In this document: one piece after another, positions 22,527 through 28,808 of the stretch | Layout of the letters: each line of letters opens with the position of its first letter | Numbering within the stretch: position 1 is the first letter of the stretch | Source of the DNA: a virus | IMG/VR virus record: IMGVR_UViG_3300035162_000754 | Span: 1 to 28,808 of that record | Strand: one strand, 5' to 3' | Length of the DNA: 28,808 nt | Made by a program: the position numbers and the translations under genes | Notes under the pieces: model-generated | What the model saw: only the letters and a program-made list of their open reading frames with translations | The model's database searches: none | Told to the model about the DNA's origin: nothing

Positions 22527-22996
22527 CCTTTGAAGATATTATTAATAATGTCTTAGAGCATGAAGGGGGTTATGTAAATGATCCCCTTGATAAGGGTGGT
22601 GAAACAAACTTTGGTATTGCTAAGCGATGGTATCCTGAAACAGATATTAAAGCATTAACTAAAAATGATGCAGTTAATATTTACTATAACGATTATTGGA
22701 TACCAAGCAAAGCAGATCAACTTCCTAATGGATTGAAAGCTACTTACTTTGATATGTGTGTAAATATGGGACAAACACGAGCAGTTAAGATACTACAAGA
22801 AACTATTAATAGCACACAAAGCACGACAATAGCCCAAGATGGCATTATCGGAAGCATAACTATAAATAGTGCCAGTAAAGTATCTAAGAAGCGATTACAA
22901 GCCTATCGATGTTTGTTCTACTCAAAAATAGTAAACGAAGAACCTTCCCAAAAACGATTCTATTATGGGTGGTTCAAAAGGGCAACAACTACATGA
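22523..22996 (+). CDS. Endolysin, GH108-type muramidase
   Basis: 157 residues from the ATG that overlaps the holin stop. It begins MTFEDIINNVLEHEGGYVNDPLDKGGETNFGI, with the EGGY catalytic Glu14 of glycoside hydrolase 108 lysozymes, and the 'DxGGxTxFGI' match. The C-terminal part SKKRLQAYRCLFYSKI...PSQKRFYYGWFKRA matches the PG-binding-3 module that follows in that family. It has no signal peptide, so it depends on the holin. It cuts peptidoglycan at lysis. Its stop overlaps the metallophosphoesterase start (ATGA). Confidence 0.9.
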   Translation: MTFEDIINNVLEHEGGYVNDPLDKGGETNFGIAKRWYPETDIKALTKNDAVNIYYNDYWIPSKADQLPNGLKATYFDMCVNMGQTRAVKILQETINSTQSTTIAQDGIIGSITINSASKVSKKRLQAYRCLFYSKIVNEEPSQKRFYYGWFKRATTT

Positions 22997-23760
22997 AAAA
23001 AATTAAAAGCACAGCAGTAATATTTGGCGATATGCATTTTCCTTTGCATGACGAAGCAGCATTTAGCTGTGCATTAAAAGTCATAGAGAAAGTAAAGCCA
23101 GATGTCTTTATTAATCTAGGGGATTTTGCTGAAGGTGAAATGGTGTCCCATTGGAGATGGTCAAGAAGAAAAAGACCCCCTTTGGAGTACCAATTACCCA
23201 TGATAGATAAAGAAGCAGATGAAGTCAATTTCCACATGGATAGAATTGACAAAGCATTAGAGAAAGTAGGGTGTAAGAAGAAGTATTTGGCTATGGGAAA
23301 TCACGATGCCTGGTACAATCAGTTTGTAGAAGAAAACCCATACCTAGAACAATACTTACCTGAAAATCTATTTAAGATTGAAGAAAGAGGATACGATTGG
23401 TATCCTTATGGTGAGCTATTCAAGGTAGAAGGTTCTAAGCTATATGCTTATCATGGTGGACATTATAGTTCAGTTAGCCATAGCAGACAAACTGTAATGC
23501 ATCTTGGCTGTAATGTGATTTATGGTCATGTACACGATTGCCAACGAAGTGTAATGCAACACATTTCAGGTGTTCATATAGCACAAAGTATGGGCTGTTT
23601 GTGTAAGATCAAGAAAGATTTTTTAAAGGGTAGGAAAGTAAACTGGACACATAATGTAGGGATCGTAGATTTCTTTGATGATGGCTGGTTTAACTTAATT
23701 ACCTTAGACATACATAATGGAAGAACAACTTGGAACAATAAAATAATAGAGGGTGATTAA
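22993..23760 (+). CDS. Calcineurin-like metallophosphoesterase
   Basis: 255 residues from the ATG overlapping the endolysin stop. All five metal-binding blocks are intact: GDMH (Asp13, His15), GDFAEGE (Asp44), GNHD (Asn103, His104), YHGGH (His154) and GHVH (His179, His181). The enzyme hydrolyses phosphomonoesters or diesters; the substrate cannot be read from the sequence. There is no signal peptide, so it acts in the cytoplasm. Its tight coupling to holin and endolysin is odd, because such enzymes are usually in phage DNA or RNA metabolism modules. Possible roles include nucleotide signalling, tRNA/RNA end processing and DNA repair. The next gene overlaps its stop (TAATG). Confidence 0.85.
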   Translation: MKKIKSTAVIFGDMHFPLHDEAAFSCALKVIEKVKPDVFINLGDFAEGEMVSHWRWSRRKRPPLEYQLPMIDKEADEVNFHMDRIDKALEKVGCKKKYLAMGNHDAWYNQFVEENPYLEQYLPENLFKIEERGYDWYPYGELFKVEGSKLYAYHGGHYSSVSHSRQTVMHLGCNVIYGHVHDCQRSVMQHISGVHIAQSMGCLCKIKKDFLKGRKVNWTHNVGIVDFFDDGWFNLITLDIHNGRTTWNNKIIEGD

Positions 23761-23945
23761 TGGGCTTTGCAGAAACGATAACTAAGATAAAAGAATTAAG
23801 TATTATACTTCAATCAAAAAACATAGCAGATAGAGAAGTAATACATTATACATCAGAAATGCACAGACACATAGACAATTTAGAAGTTCCACAATTAATA
23901 GGACAAGAAGATGACAACATATCTAGAAACATATTGCACAATTAG
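23760..23945 (+). CDS. Hypothetical small protein
   Basis: 61 residues, ATG overlapping the previous stop. Helical, of the form MGFAETITKIKELSIILQ...EMHRHIDNLEVPQLIGQEDD, with no recognised motif. It overlaps the connector gene by 35 bases in another frame, so its last ~11 residues are double-coding. Sequence composition fits its neighbours. Function unknown. Confidence 0.6.
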   Translation: MGFAETITKIKELSIILQSKNIADREVIHYTSEMHRHIDNLEVPQLIGQEDDNISRNILHN

Positions 23946-24897
23946 TGACATACAATTAGTAGCCCCTTTTGTATTTGACTATGACAGGAAACGAACTATC
24001 TCAAACTGGGCAAGTTATAGTGGGAGTGGTAATAGTACAGTCTATCAAGCAGGAAGTGTTGGGAAGTTCTCTCAACTCTTTGCAAATGACATTGAACTGA
24101 CTTCAGTCGGAAGTATAGTTGCAATAGATGCTGATGGTAAGTATTATTTTGATGAAAATGCAGATGTGGTGTACTATAGACCCACATCAACCCATAACCC
24201 CAATTTTGATGAAGCTGTAACAGCTGGTAGGGATAACAAAACTCTCTTTGATGAGTTTATATCAAGAAGTTCTGACTTTGCTAGAACATATATCAATAAA
24301 CCGATATATAAGAACAAAGGAGTAGGAACTGGGGATAGTTTGGGAAGGGATTTTCCTGAAGTCATAGTGAGGGCTACAGCTTTATTAGCTGCAAGTATGG
24401 CAATTATGCCATACGATAATGAACGAGGACTTGAATTGCAGAACCAAGTCTATGACCCTTCTACCAATCTTGGACTACTAGATATGATAAGAACAGGTGT
24501 TATATCACTAGATCAAGATGAAGATGGTAGAGATAAGATAGTAAAAGAAGTATCAATCAATGGAAGCACAACAGGTGCGATTGTAGATACCTATGGACAA
24601 CCTACCACAGCATTCGATAGAATCAAGGTAATCATTACAACAGCAGGTACATTTGCAGCAGGGAGTACATCTACTGTTGCCTTTAGTTCTTATGTAGGTA
24701 GTGATAGGGGTTTAAAAACTAATCTTGTAGAAAATGGTAGAGTAATTGATGGTGGATTACAACCAGTAGCACATGGAGTTTATATACGATTCTCAACTGG
24801 TGTATATACAATCAATGATGAATGGGAAGTAGAAGTATCAGGATTAGATCATACTTCAGGTAGTGGGATTAACACAATACAATTAAAGAGAAGATAG
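23911..24897 (+). CDS. Head-tail connector (adaptor) protein candidate
   Basis: 328 residues; AGGACAAGA stands before the ATG. The N-terminal region MTTYLETYCTISDIQLVAPFVFDYDRKRTISNW and the helical FDEFISRSSDFARTYINKPIY ... DFPEVIVRATALLAASMAIMPYDNERGLELQNQVYD fit the helical bundle of gp6/gp15-like connector proteins, which join portal to neck. The C-terminal ~110 residues are beta-rich (IKVIITTAGTFAAGSTSTVAFSSYVGSDRG), an unusual addition for an adaptor. It is followed by small basic genes and a tail-terminator candidate. Assignment by position and helical pattern. Confidence 0.55.
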   Translation: MTTYLETYCTISDIQLVAPFVFDYDRKRTISNWASYSGSGNSTVYQAGSVGKFSQLFANDIELTSVGSIVAIDADGKYYFDENADVVYYRPTSTHNPNFDEAVTAGRDNKTLFDEFISRSSDFARTYINKPIYKNKGVGTGDSLGRDFPEVIVRATALLAASMAIMPYDNERGLELQNQVYDPSTNLGLLDMIRTGVISLDQDEDGRDKIVKEVSINGSTTGAIVDTYGQPTTAFDRIKVIITTAGTFAAGSTSTVAFSSYVGSDRGLKTNLVENGRVIDGGLQPVAHGVYIRFSTGVYTINDEWEVEVSGLDHTSGSGINTIQLKRR

Positions 24898-24899
24898 AT

Positions 24900-24944
24900 A
24901 TGCCATATCATAAAAAGAAAAAGAAAAAAGGTAAAAAGAAATAA
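24900..24944 (+). CDS. 14-residue polylysine micro-ORF
   Basis: ATG 24900, 3 bases after the connector stop, reads MPYHKKKKKKGKKK, with a weak AGAGAAG upstream. Its stop overlaps the next ATG (TAATG). Ten of 14 residues are lysine. It is too short to call alone, but its place at the head of a chain of basic proteins makes translation plausible. Confidence 0.4.
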   Translation: MPYHKKKKKKGKKK

Positions 24945-25123
24945 TGGCTAAGAACTTAAAAGGAATCACCTTAAAAGGACTTAATGCTACTCAAAAAAGG
25001 CAAATGAATACACATAAAGTGCATCATACAAAAGTGCATTTAAAAAAGATGGCAACTGAAATGAGAAAAGGAAAATCATTTTCACAATCTCACACTATTG
25101 CTATGAGAGCAGTTGGTAAGTAG
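24944..25123 (+). CDS. 59-residue basic protein
   Basis: ATG overlaps the micro-ORF stop, and its own stop overlaps the next GTG (TAGTG). It reads MAKNLKGITLKGLNATQKRQ then MNTHKVHHTKVHLKKMATEM and ends SFSQSHTIAMRAVGK, rich in Lys and His. No membrane or acidic segment. The KGKSFSQSHTIAMRAVGK end resembles short DNA- or RNA-contacting tails but no family is recognised. It belongs to the basic mini-protein chain. Confidence 0.6.
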   Translation: MAKNLKGITLKGLNATQKRQMNTHKVHHTKVHLKKMATEMRKGKSFSQSHTIAMRAVGK

Positions 25124-25449
25124 TGGCACACAATAAAAGACAACAATCATTGCTTAAACGATATGCTTTAAAAGGAGTAAATAAAGCTAAACTAACTCCT
25201 AAACATAAAACAAAGAAAGCAGTTGTATTGGCTAAGACTGGTGAACATAAGATAAAGCTAATTCGCTTTGGCGACCAAAAGTCAGGACATAATTTTAGTG
25301 CTGCAGCAAGACGAGCATTTAAAAGTCGACATGCAAAGAATATAGCTAAGGGTAAATCATCTGCTGCATATTGGGCAGATAAGTTTTTATGGAGTGCAGG
25401 GGGTAGAAAGAAAAACCCACCTAAATCACAAAAAAGAATTTTAAAATGA
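25123..25449 (+). CDS. Basic phage structural-type protein (RFGxx...RHA...YWADxxLW)
   Basis: 108 residues from GTG 25123, overlapping the previous stop. A Lys/Arg-rich start precedes KLIRFGDQKSGHNFSAAARRAFKSRHAKNIAKGKSSAAYWADKFLW, which keeps the pattern 'RFG ... R-x-x-F-x-x-RH ... K ... A-x-Y-W-A ... LW' that I have seen in small structural proteins next to capsid or neck genes of many phages, also in the T4-like group. I do not trust a specific DUF number. It is very basic, so binding nucleic acid or acidic scaffold parts is likely. Stop overlaps the next ATG (ATGA). Confidence 0.65.
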   Translation: MAHNKRQQSLLKRYALKGVNKAKLTPKHKTKKAVVLAKTGEHKIKLIRFGDQKSGHNFSAAARRAFKSRHAKNIAKGKSSAAYWADKFLWSAGGRKKNPPKSQKRILK

Positions 25450-25583
25450 GATTATACAAAGGTCCAAATGGAACTGGAAAGGGCGATGTGCCTAGACCAA
25501 TGACTATCCCTAAGAAAGAATACGATAAGAGATGGGAAAAGATATTTGGAAAGAAAAAAGATGGCAAAACAAAACATAAATAA
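25446..25583 (+). CDS. 45-residue basic protein
   Basis: ATGA-coupled to the previous gene. It begins MRLYKGPNGTGKGDVPRPMT and ends FGKKKDGKTKHK. Rich in Lys, Gly and Pro and probably unstructured alone. It overlaps the next gene by 23 bases in another frame. Shorter than usual cutoffs; the coupling and the compositional likeness to its neighbours support it. Confidence 0.5.
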   Translation: MRLYKGPNGTGKGDVPRPMTIPKKEYDKRWEKIFGKKKDGKTKHK

Positions 25584-25698
25584 TACTAGAAGAAGTAATG
25601 GTGCTAAAAAGACTAGACAAGGACAAAGCAAGAACACTAAGTATGGCAATAAGTTAAGTTTGAAGTATTATAAAAAAAAGACTAGGGGACAAGGATAA
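25561..25698 (+). CDS. 45-residue basic protein with TRQGxSxNTKY motif
   Basis: ATG 25561 has GGAAAG 7 bases upstream, inside the previous gene. It reads MAKQNINNTRRSNGAKKTRQ then GQSKNTKYGNKLSLKYYKKK and TRGQG. The pattern 'K-T-R-Q-G-x-S-x-N-T-K-Y ... Y-K-K-K-x-R-G-Q-G' recurs in tiny proteins of marine and other phages as I recall, which argues it is real and conserved. No function known. The next ATG overlaps its stop (TAATG). Confidence 0.6.
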   Translation: MAKQNINNTRRSNGAKKTRQGQSKNTKYGNKLSLKYYKKKTRGQG

Positions 25699-26138
25699 TG
25701 GCACACATAGAATTTGAAAATATTTATAAAGATAGAGTAATTGATACGATCCATAAGTTGTTAAAACAAAACTTAGCTTCTATTCCAGTAGTGTTTGATG
25801 AGCATAGAGGGCAAGAGAGTTTCTTAATTGTTCCTGAATCAGATACATTTATTGATTATGCAAGTAATGCACATATGAGAGAGTTCACAACAAGCATTAA
25901 TTATCAATTACGAAAAGGTGGAGAATACACCAAAGAGAATCAATTAAGCAGACTGACAACGATTGCAGAAGTTGTAAAAAGAATTTTATTCGATAATAGA
26001 AACTATGAAAGTGGTAATGTAACAAATTGGTATGGTGGACAAGTATCTAGTGTAGAATATACACGAGATGAAGAAGATGAAACTATATCCAATGTTATTA
26101 TCAGCTTTCAATGTAATGTAAATGAGGTAATATCATGA
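25698..26138 (+). CDS. Neck / tail-terminator-like protein
   Basis: 146 residues. The order helix, strand, hairpin (DRVIDTIHKLLKQNLASIPVVFDEH; SFLIVPESDTFIDYASNAHMREFTTSINYQLRKGG; LSRLTTIAEVVKRILFDN; WYGGQVSSVEYTRDEEDETISNVIISFQCNVNEV) matches small tail-terminator or tail-completion proteins, with the closing 'strand-turn-acidic-strand' typical of the gpU-like group. It stands after connector genes and before the tail tube. It would cap the tail and join it to the head. Its stop overlaps the next ATG. Confidence 0.6.
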   Translation: MAHIEFENIYKDRVIDTIHKLLKQNLASIPVVFDEHRGQESFLIVPESDTFIDYASNAHMREFTTSINYQLRKGGEYTKENQLSRLTTIAEVVKRILFDNRNYESGNVTNWYGGQVSSVEYTRDEEDETISNVIISFQCNVNEVIS

Positions 26139-26326
26139 AATATAAATTAGTAAGTGGACTTAAACTTCAATATGGCTACACACAAACACCGAATAGGGTT
26201 TGTAGAGAATTATTAAAAGGTCAAGAAGTAGAGTTAAAAAAAGAAGAATTGGCTGAATTTGAATCGCTAGGTGTTAAGGTAAAGCCAACACAAAAGAAAA
26301 AACCTAGCAAAAAAGAGGAGAAATAA
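26135..26326 (+). CDS. Hypothetical small protein before the tail tube
   Basis: 63 residues, ATGA-coupled. The N-terminal part MKYKLVSGLKLQYGYTQTPN and RVCRELLKGQEVELKKEELAEFESLGVKVKP look like a small beta-helix domain, followed by a Lys-rich tail (TQKKKPSKKEEK). The KGxEVELxKEELxxFESLGV stretch is typical of small phage neck accessory proteins. No name given. Confidence 0.6.
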   Translation: MKYKLVSGLKLQYGYTQTPNRVCRELLKGQEVELKKEELAEFESLGVKVKPTQKKKPSKKEEK

Positions 26327-26329
26327 CAC

Positions 26330-27457
26330 ATGGCAGTTAGTGGAAAAGTCTATTCTAAAAGCGATTTTAGTGTAGGTATAATAAACAAAGGTGCATCAGC
26401 ATTTAGCACAGTAGCAGCAGCAGGTGCTGCATATAAATTGCTTCCTGTAATTAATGTATCTTCCCCTGTTCTCAATCTTATTGAAAGTGGAGAGATACGA
26501 AGTAATAATGCAGGAATGATTGAAACAGATAAGGATCAATTCAGATCAGCAAAGGGTGGATTTGTAACATTTGATTTTGAAGTACCAGCAGAAAGAAACT
26601 TCATTGTAAGAATGTTAGCAAATGTATTACAAGATCATACAGAAGATGTAACTGGAACTTATGAACTACATACGATCCAAGCAACTTCAGGTGCATCTTT
26701 AGTAAGACCTGATTTTAATACAGATATTGGTTCGGGAATTCCTAGTCTATTTGACATAGGGCTATATTACCCTGGTTCAAGTGAAGATGTATTAATTTCT
26801 AGTGCAGTATTGCAAACATTGACAATGAACTTTGATATGTCAGATGGTAGATGTCTACTTAGTGGAACATTCTATTCAGGATTTGCTTCATCTGCAGGAT
26901 TTGTAACAGAAGCAAATATATCAACAGCAGTTGATGTCATTGCAGCAAGTGGTAGTCCAGTTGTACCAGTTGAATCATATTTCGATGTGAAACAACTTGA
27001 TGTAGATGGACAAACCTTATCAGATATGGTAGTAACAGCAGTATCATTTACATTTGAAAACAATGTAGCAAGAGTTGGTAGAGATTCTAATGGAGATGCA
27101 GAAGCATACTCTTTTGGTATCCCATCAGTAAACATTACTGGAGAAATCTCATTAATGTATGATGCAAACTTTAGCTTTGTAGCAACTAAAAACATCTTAC
27201 AAGACTTTTTAGATGGAAATACTGCAACATTGAAATTACAACAAGGTGATGGTACAATAGATGCAGCAGAAGCTGGTGAAATGAATATTGAATGTGAAAT
27301 ATATTCAACAGCAGTTAATCTTGATGCAAGTGGAGATACTGGTGCAGTAATCACAATACCATTTAAAGTAGTACAACCTACAGATGTAAATGGAGATGCT
27401 AGTGGTACAGCATTTAAGTTTGAGTACAATGATTCTTATGGATCATCAACTTGGTAA
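26330..27457 (+). CDS. Major tail (tube) protein
   Basis: 375 residues with AGAGGAG upstream. It begins SGKVYSKSDFSVGIINKGASAFSTV and has alternating beta strands with an alpha element (PAERNFIVRMLANVLQDHTEDV), then VLISSAVLQTLTMNFDMSDGRCLLSGTFYSGF, the strand pair common to tail tube proteins, and an additional C-terminal beta region (FENNVARVGRDSNGDAEAYSFGIPSVNITGEISLMYD). It precedes the chaperone frameshift genes and the tape measure, the standard place for the tube gene. It polymerises around the tape measure. Strongly supported. Confidence 0.85.
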   Translation: MAVSGKVYSKSDFSVGIINKGASAFSTVAAAGAAYKLLPVINVSSPVLNLIESGEIRSNNAGMIETDKDQFRSAKGGFVTFDFEVPAERNFIVRMLANVLQDHTEDVTGTYELHTIQATSGASLVRPDFNTDIGSGIPSLFDIGLYYPGSSEDVLISSAVLQTLTMNFDMSDGRCLLSGTFYSGFASSAGFVTEANISTAVDVIAASGSPVVPVESYFDVKQLDVDGQTLSDMVVTAVSFTFENNVARVGRDSNGDAEAYSFGIPSVNITGEISLMYDANFSFVATKNILQDFLDGNTATLKLQQGDGTIDAAEAGEMNIECEIYSTAVNLDASGDTGAVITIPFKVVQPTDVNGDASGTAFKFEYNDSYGSSTW

Positions 27458-27474
27458 ACAACGAGGAGTAAATA

Positions 27475-27747
27475 ATGAAGGTTAAAATGTTCAATAAAGA
27501 GTGGGAAGTGAAGAATCCTACTTACAAAGAAAAACGAGAGTTACAACGAGCAAGAATGGGTGCATTAGATGTATCAGGCAAAGTAGATACTGGAAAGTTC
27601 TATGATTGTCTTGAAATTGTAGAAAACATAAGTGGCTTATCAGAAAGCGATTATGTCGTAAAAGATAAGCCATTAACTATGGGTGAAATAGATAGTCTAT
27701 TGTCGAAACTTCTAACTGAATTTTTAGATGTTTCAAAAAAAGACTAA
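27475..27747 (+). CDS. Tail assembly chaperone, upstream frame
   Basis: 90 residues with GAGGAG upstream; it sits between the tail tube and the tape measure gene, the invariant place of the lambda gpG-like chaperone. The sequence MKVKMFNKEWEVKNPTYKEKRELQRARM ... LTMGEIDSLLSKLLTEFLDVSKKD is small and helical as in that family. Near its end is a slippery A7 (27735-27741) in the right phase for a -1 shift, with the stop at 27745-27747. Made as the short form by most ribosomes, it would bind the tape measure during tail assembly. Confidence 0.8.
   Translation: MKVKMFNKEWEVKNPTYKEKRELQRARMGALDVSGKVDTGKFYDCLEIVENISGLSESDYVVKDKPLTMGEIDSLLSKLLTEFLDVSKKD
27735..27741 (+). promoter_or_regulatory. Programmed -1 frameshift site (A AAA AAA)
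   Basis: Seven A in the phase X-XXY-YYZ of the upstream frame: the last base of TCA, then AAA AAA, then GAC TAA. A -1 slip reads AGA CTA and then enters the next frame exactly at its ATG 27747, giving an 89+2+134 = 225-residue fusion. The slip site, its position before the stop and the flanking genes match the conserved tail-chaperone frameshift. A 6-bp stem (27765-27770 with 27789-27794) lies too far downstream to be a sure stimulator. Confidence 0.8.
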
Positions 27748-28151
27748 TGGCTTTGTCTTGTTATGTGTGGTTTAGTCATTATGGCTATCCACACTTCGAC
27801 AAGCAGTATCCTTATAAAAGGCAAAGTCCAGTAACAAATAGAGTAAGGGCATATAAAGATGAAACAGATGTTCTACATGAAATTGATAGGGTTTATGATC
27901 AATACCAAGATTCTAAATTTTCTATGGGTAGAAACTTATATTTTATATTACCTCTATTTTGTGATCCTAAATGTTTGTATGATGAGTGGATAGGAGAAAC
28001 CATACGAGAATATCGTATGAGCAAGAATTTGAATATCCCCATCGCAAGAAGTTTAGATGAAGCCGATTCATTCATAGTAGATAATTTTTTAATTATAGAT
28101 AACGAATTAAACTCAATCAGGGAATATGAGGTAAGTAAGAATGGCAGTTGA
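27747..28151 (+). CDS. Tail assembly chaperone, downstream frame (gpT-like part)
   Basis: 134 codons in the -1 frame relative to the previous gene. The ATG at 27747 overlaps the stop but has no ribosome site, so this sequence may be made chiefly as the C-terminal part of the 225-residue frameshift product, like lambda gpGT. It reads MALSCYVWFSHYGYPHFDKQ, with FILPLFCDPKCLYDEWIGET and a helical end (IDNELNSIREYEVSKNGS). The C-terminus overlaps the tape measure start by 11 bases. TAATG re-initiation to make the separate protein cannot be excluded. Confidence 0.75.
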   Translation: MALSCYVWFSHYGYPHFDKQYPYKRQSPVTNRVRAYKDETDVLHEIDRVYDQYQDSKFSMGRNLYFILPLFCDPKCLYDEWIGETIREYRMSKNLNIPIARSLDEADSFIVDNFLIIDNELNSIREYEVSKNGS

Positions 28152-28808
28152 TAAGAAGATAAGATTATTAATAAGTGCAGAAGTAAACAAAGCTGTTAAG
28201 GCACTTAACAAGGTTGAAAAATCACAAAAAGATATACAGAAACAGAATAATAAATTAAAATCTAGTTTCAAAGCTATGGGTGGTGCTATTGTTAGTGCTT
28301 TTGCAATTAGAGCAATAGCAAATTTTGCAAAAGAAGCATTAATACTAAAAGGACAAACAGACCAATTAACTAAGGCATTTGGAAATCTTGGTGCATCAGT
28401 TGGCTTTAATAGTAAATCTTTAGATAAGTTTAGAAAAGCAACTAATGGAACAGTATCTGACATTGACTTAATGACACAAGCAAATAATGCTATGTTATTA
28501 GGTATTGTTCAAAGTGATGACCAGTTTGCTGACTTAATTGATAATGCACAACGACTAGCACAGGCAGTTGGAAAAGATGCAATATTTGGTATTGAAAGTT
28601 TAACAACTGGTATTGGTAGGCAGTCTAAACTTATGTTAGATAATTTGGGTATTATTGTAGATACTCAAAAAGCATACGATGTATATGCAGAATCTATAGG
28701 TAAAAGCACAAGTGCATTAGATGACAATGAAAAGAAACAAGCATTTATTCAAGCTACAATGGCATCTGTTAAAGAAAAAGTAGATCAATTAGGTGAAGAA
28801 ACATTGGG
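28141..28808 (+). CDS. Tape measure protein, N-terminal part (runs off the right edge)
   Basis: 222 codons plus two bases are visible. It starts at ATG 28141, inside the end of the chaperone frame. The N-terminus IRLLISAEVNKAVKALNKVEKSQKDIQKQN is a coiled coil. A hydrophobic helix (AMGGAIVSAFAIRAIANFAKEAL) follows, then VSDIDLMTQANNAMLLGIV and GIGRQSKLMLDNLGIIVDTQKAYDVYAESIGKS, the well-conserved block of phage tape measure proteins. The next codon is completed by base 1 of the window and translation continues to 916. Tail length from 527 residues at about 0.15 nm each would be near 80 nm. Confidence 0.9.
   Translation, partial: MAVDKKIRLLISAEVNKAVKALNKVEKSQKDIQKQNNKLKSSFKAMGGAIVSAFAIRAIANFAKEALILKGQTDQLTKAFGNLGASVGFNSKSLDKFRKATNGTVSDIDLMTQANNAMLLGIVQSDDQFADLIDNAQRLAQAVGKDAIFGIESLTTGIGRQSKLMLDNLGIIVDTQKAYDVYAESIGKSTSALDDNEKKQAFIQATMASVKEKVDQLGEETL

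Noticed and set aside
26872-27429. 185-codon open frame on the minus strand within the tail tube gene.
   Set aside because: Antisense shadow of a strongly supported structural gene, low-complexity composition, no start signals.
27765-27794. 6-bp stem GTGTGG/CCACAC as stimulator of the tail chaperone frameshift.
   Set aside because: It starts 23 bases after the slippery site, too far for a usual stimulatory hairpin, so I do not count it as part of the signal.
1-28808. Search for tRNA genes, CRISPR arrays, insertion sequences and an integrase/attachment site.
   Set aside because: I saw no cloverleaf-type stretch, no regular spaced repeats beyond the origin region, no transposase and no recombinase motif.

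Overview
The window reads as a complete genome, or nearly so, of a small AT-rich (about one third G+C by eye), long-tailed dsDNA phage of the siphovirus type. It appears to be opened inside the tape measure gene. The last two bases and the first base form one codon, and the reading frame at the right edge continues without a stop into the frame at the left edge, giving one 527-residue tape measure protein. No terminal duplication is visible, so a trimmed circular assembly of 28,808 bp is the simplest reading. There is no integrase, DNA polymerase, helicase, primase or tRNA gene. Host clues are indirect: AGGAG-type ribosome binding sites, an E. coli-like TTGACA-17-TATACT promoter, and two predicted exported proteins, one a likely outer-membrane barrel. 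Together they suggest a Gram-negative, probably uncultured aquatic host.

Layout, all on the + strand except one gene: (1) 1-5935, end of the tape measure, a run of three membrane or exported proteins (a one-helix coiled-coil protein, a thioredoxin-fold protein without the CxxC, a likely beta-barrel), then two tail-tip proteins, closed by a bidirectional terminator. (2) 6027-6311, the only minus-strand gene, unknown. (3) 6412-6523, a candidate replication origin with two perfect DnaA boxes in a 16-bp direct repeat, 11-bp iteron-like repeats and three AT-rich 12-bp repeats. (4) 6579-11605, early/replication genes: zinc ribbon, small membrane proteins, SSB, a resolvase-like nuclease, a RecB/Cas4-like nuclease, a replisome-organiser-like domain, a sigma-region-4-like regulator, a cytosine methyltransferase and a possible PD-(D/E)xK nuclease. 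(5) 11602-11865, a monocistronic unit: strong promoter, 50-residue protein, terminator. (6) 12028-17668, packaging and capsid: TerS, TerL, small membrane protein, portal, minor head protein, head-tail protein, scaffold, major capsid. (7) 17755-21878, an FmdB-like zinc ribbon, a 1127-residue fibre with an S74 self-cleaving chaperone, and small partners. (8) 21914-23760, a small protein, holin, endolysin and metallophosphoesterase. (9) 23760-28808, connector, a chain of tiny lysine-rich proteins, neck/tail-terminator candidates, tail tube, two tail assembly chaperone frames joined by a slippery A7, and the start of the tape measure.

Genes are packed with ATGA and TAATG overlaps, so translational coupling is general. 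The main points for follow-up are the exported-protein cassette inside the tail module, the DnaA-box origin in a genome lacking its own replicase, the -1 frameshift site, the basic mini-protein cluster, the methyltransferase/nuclease pair and a long hairpin downstream of the SSB gene.
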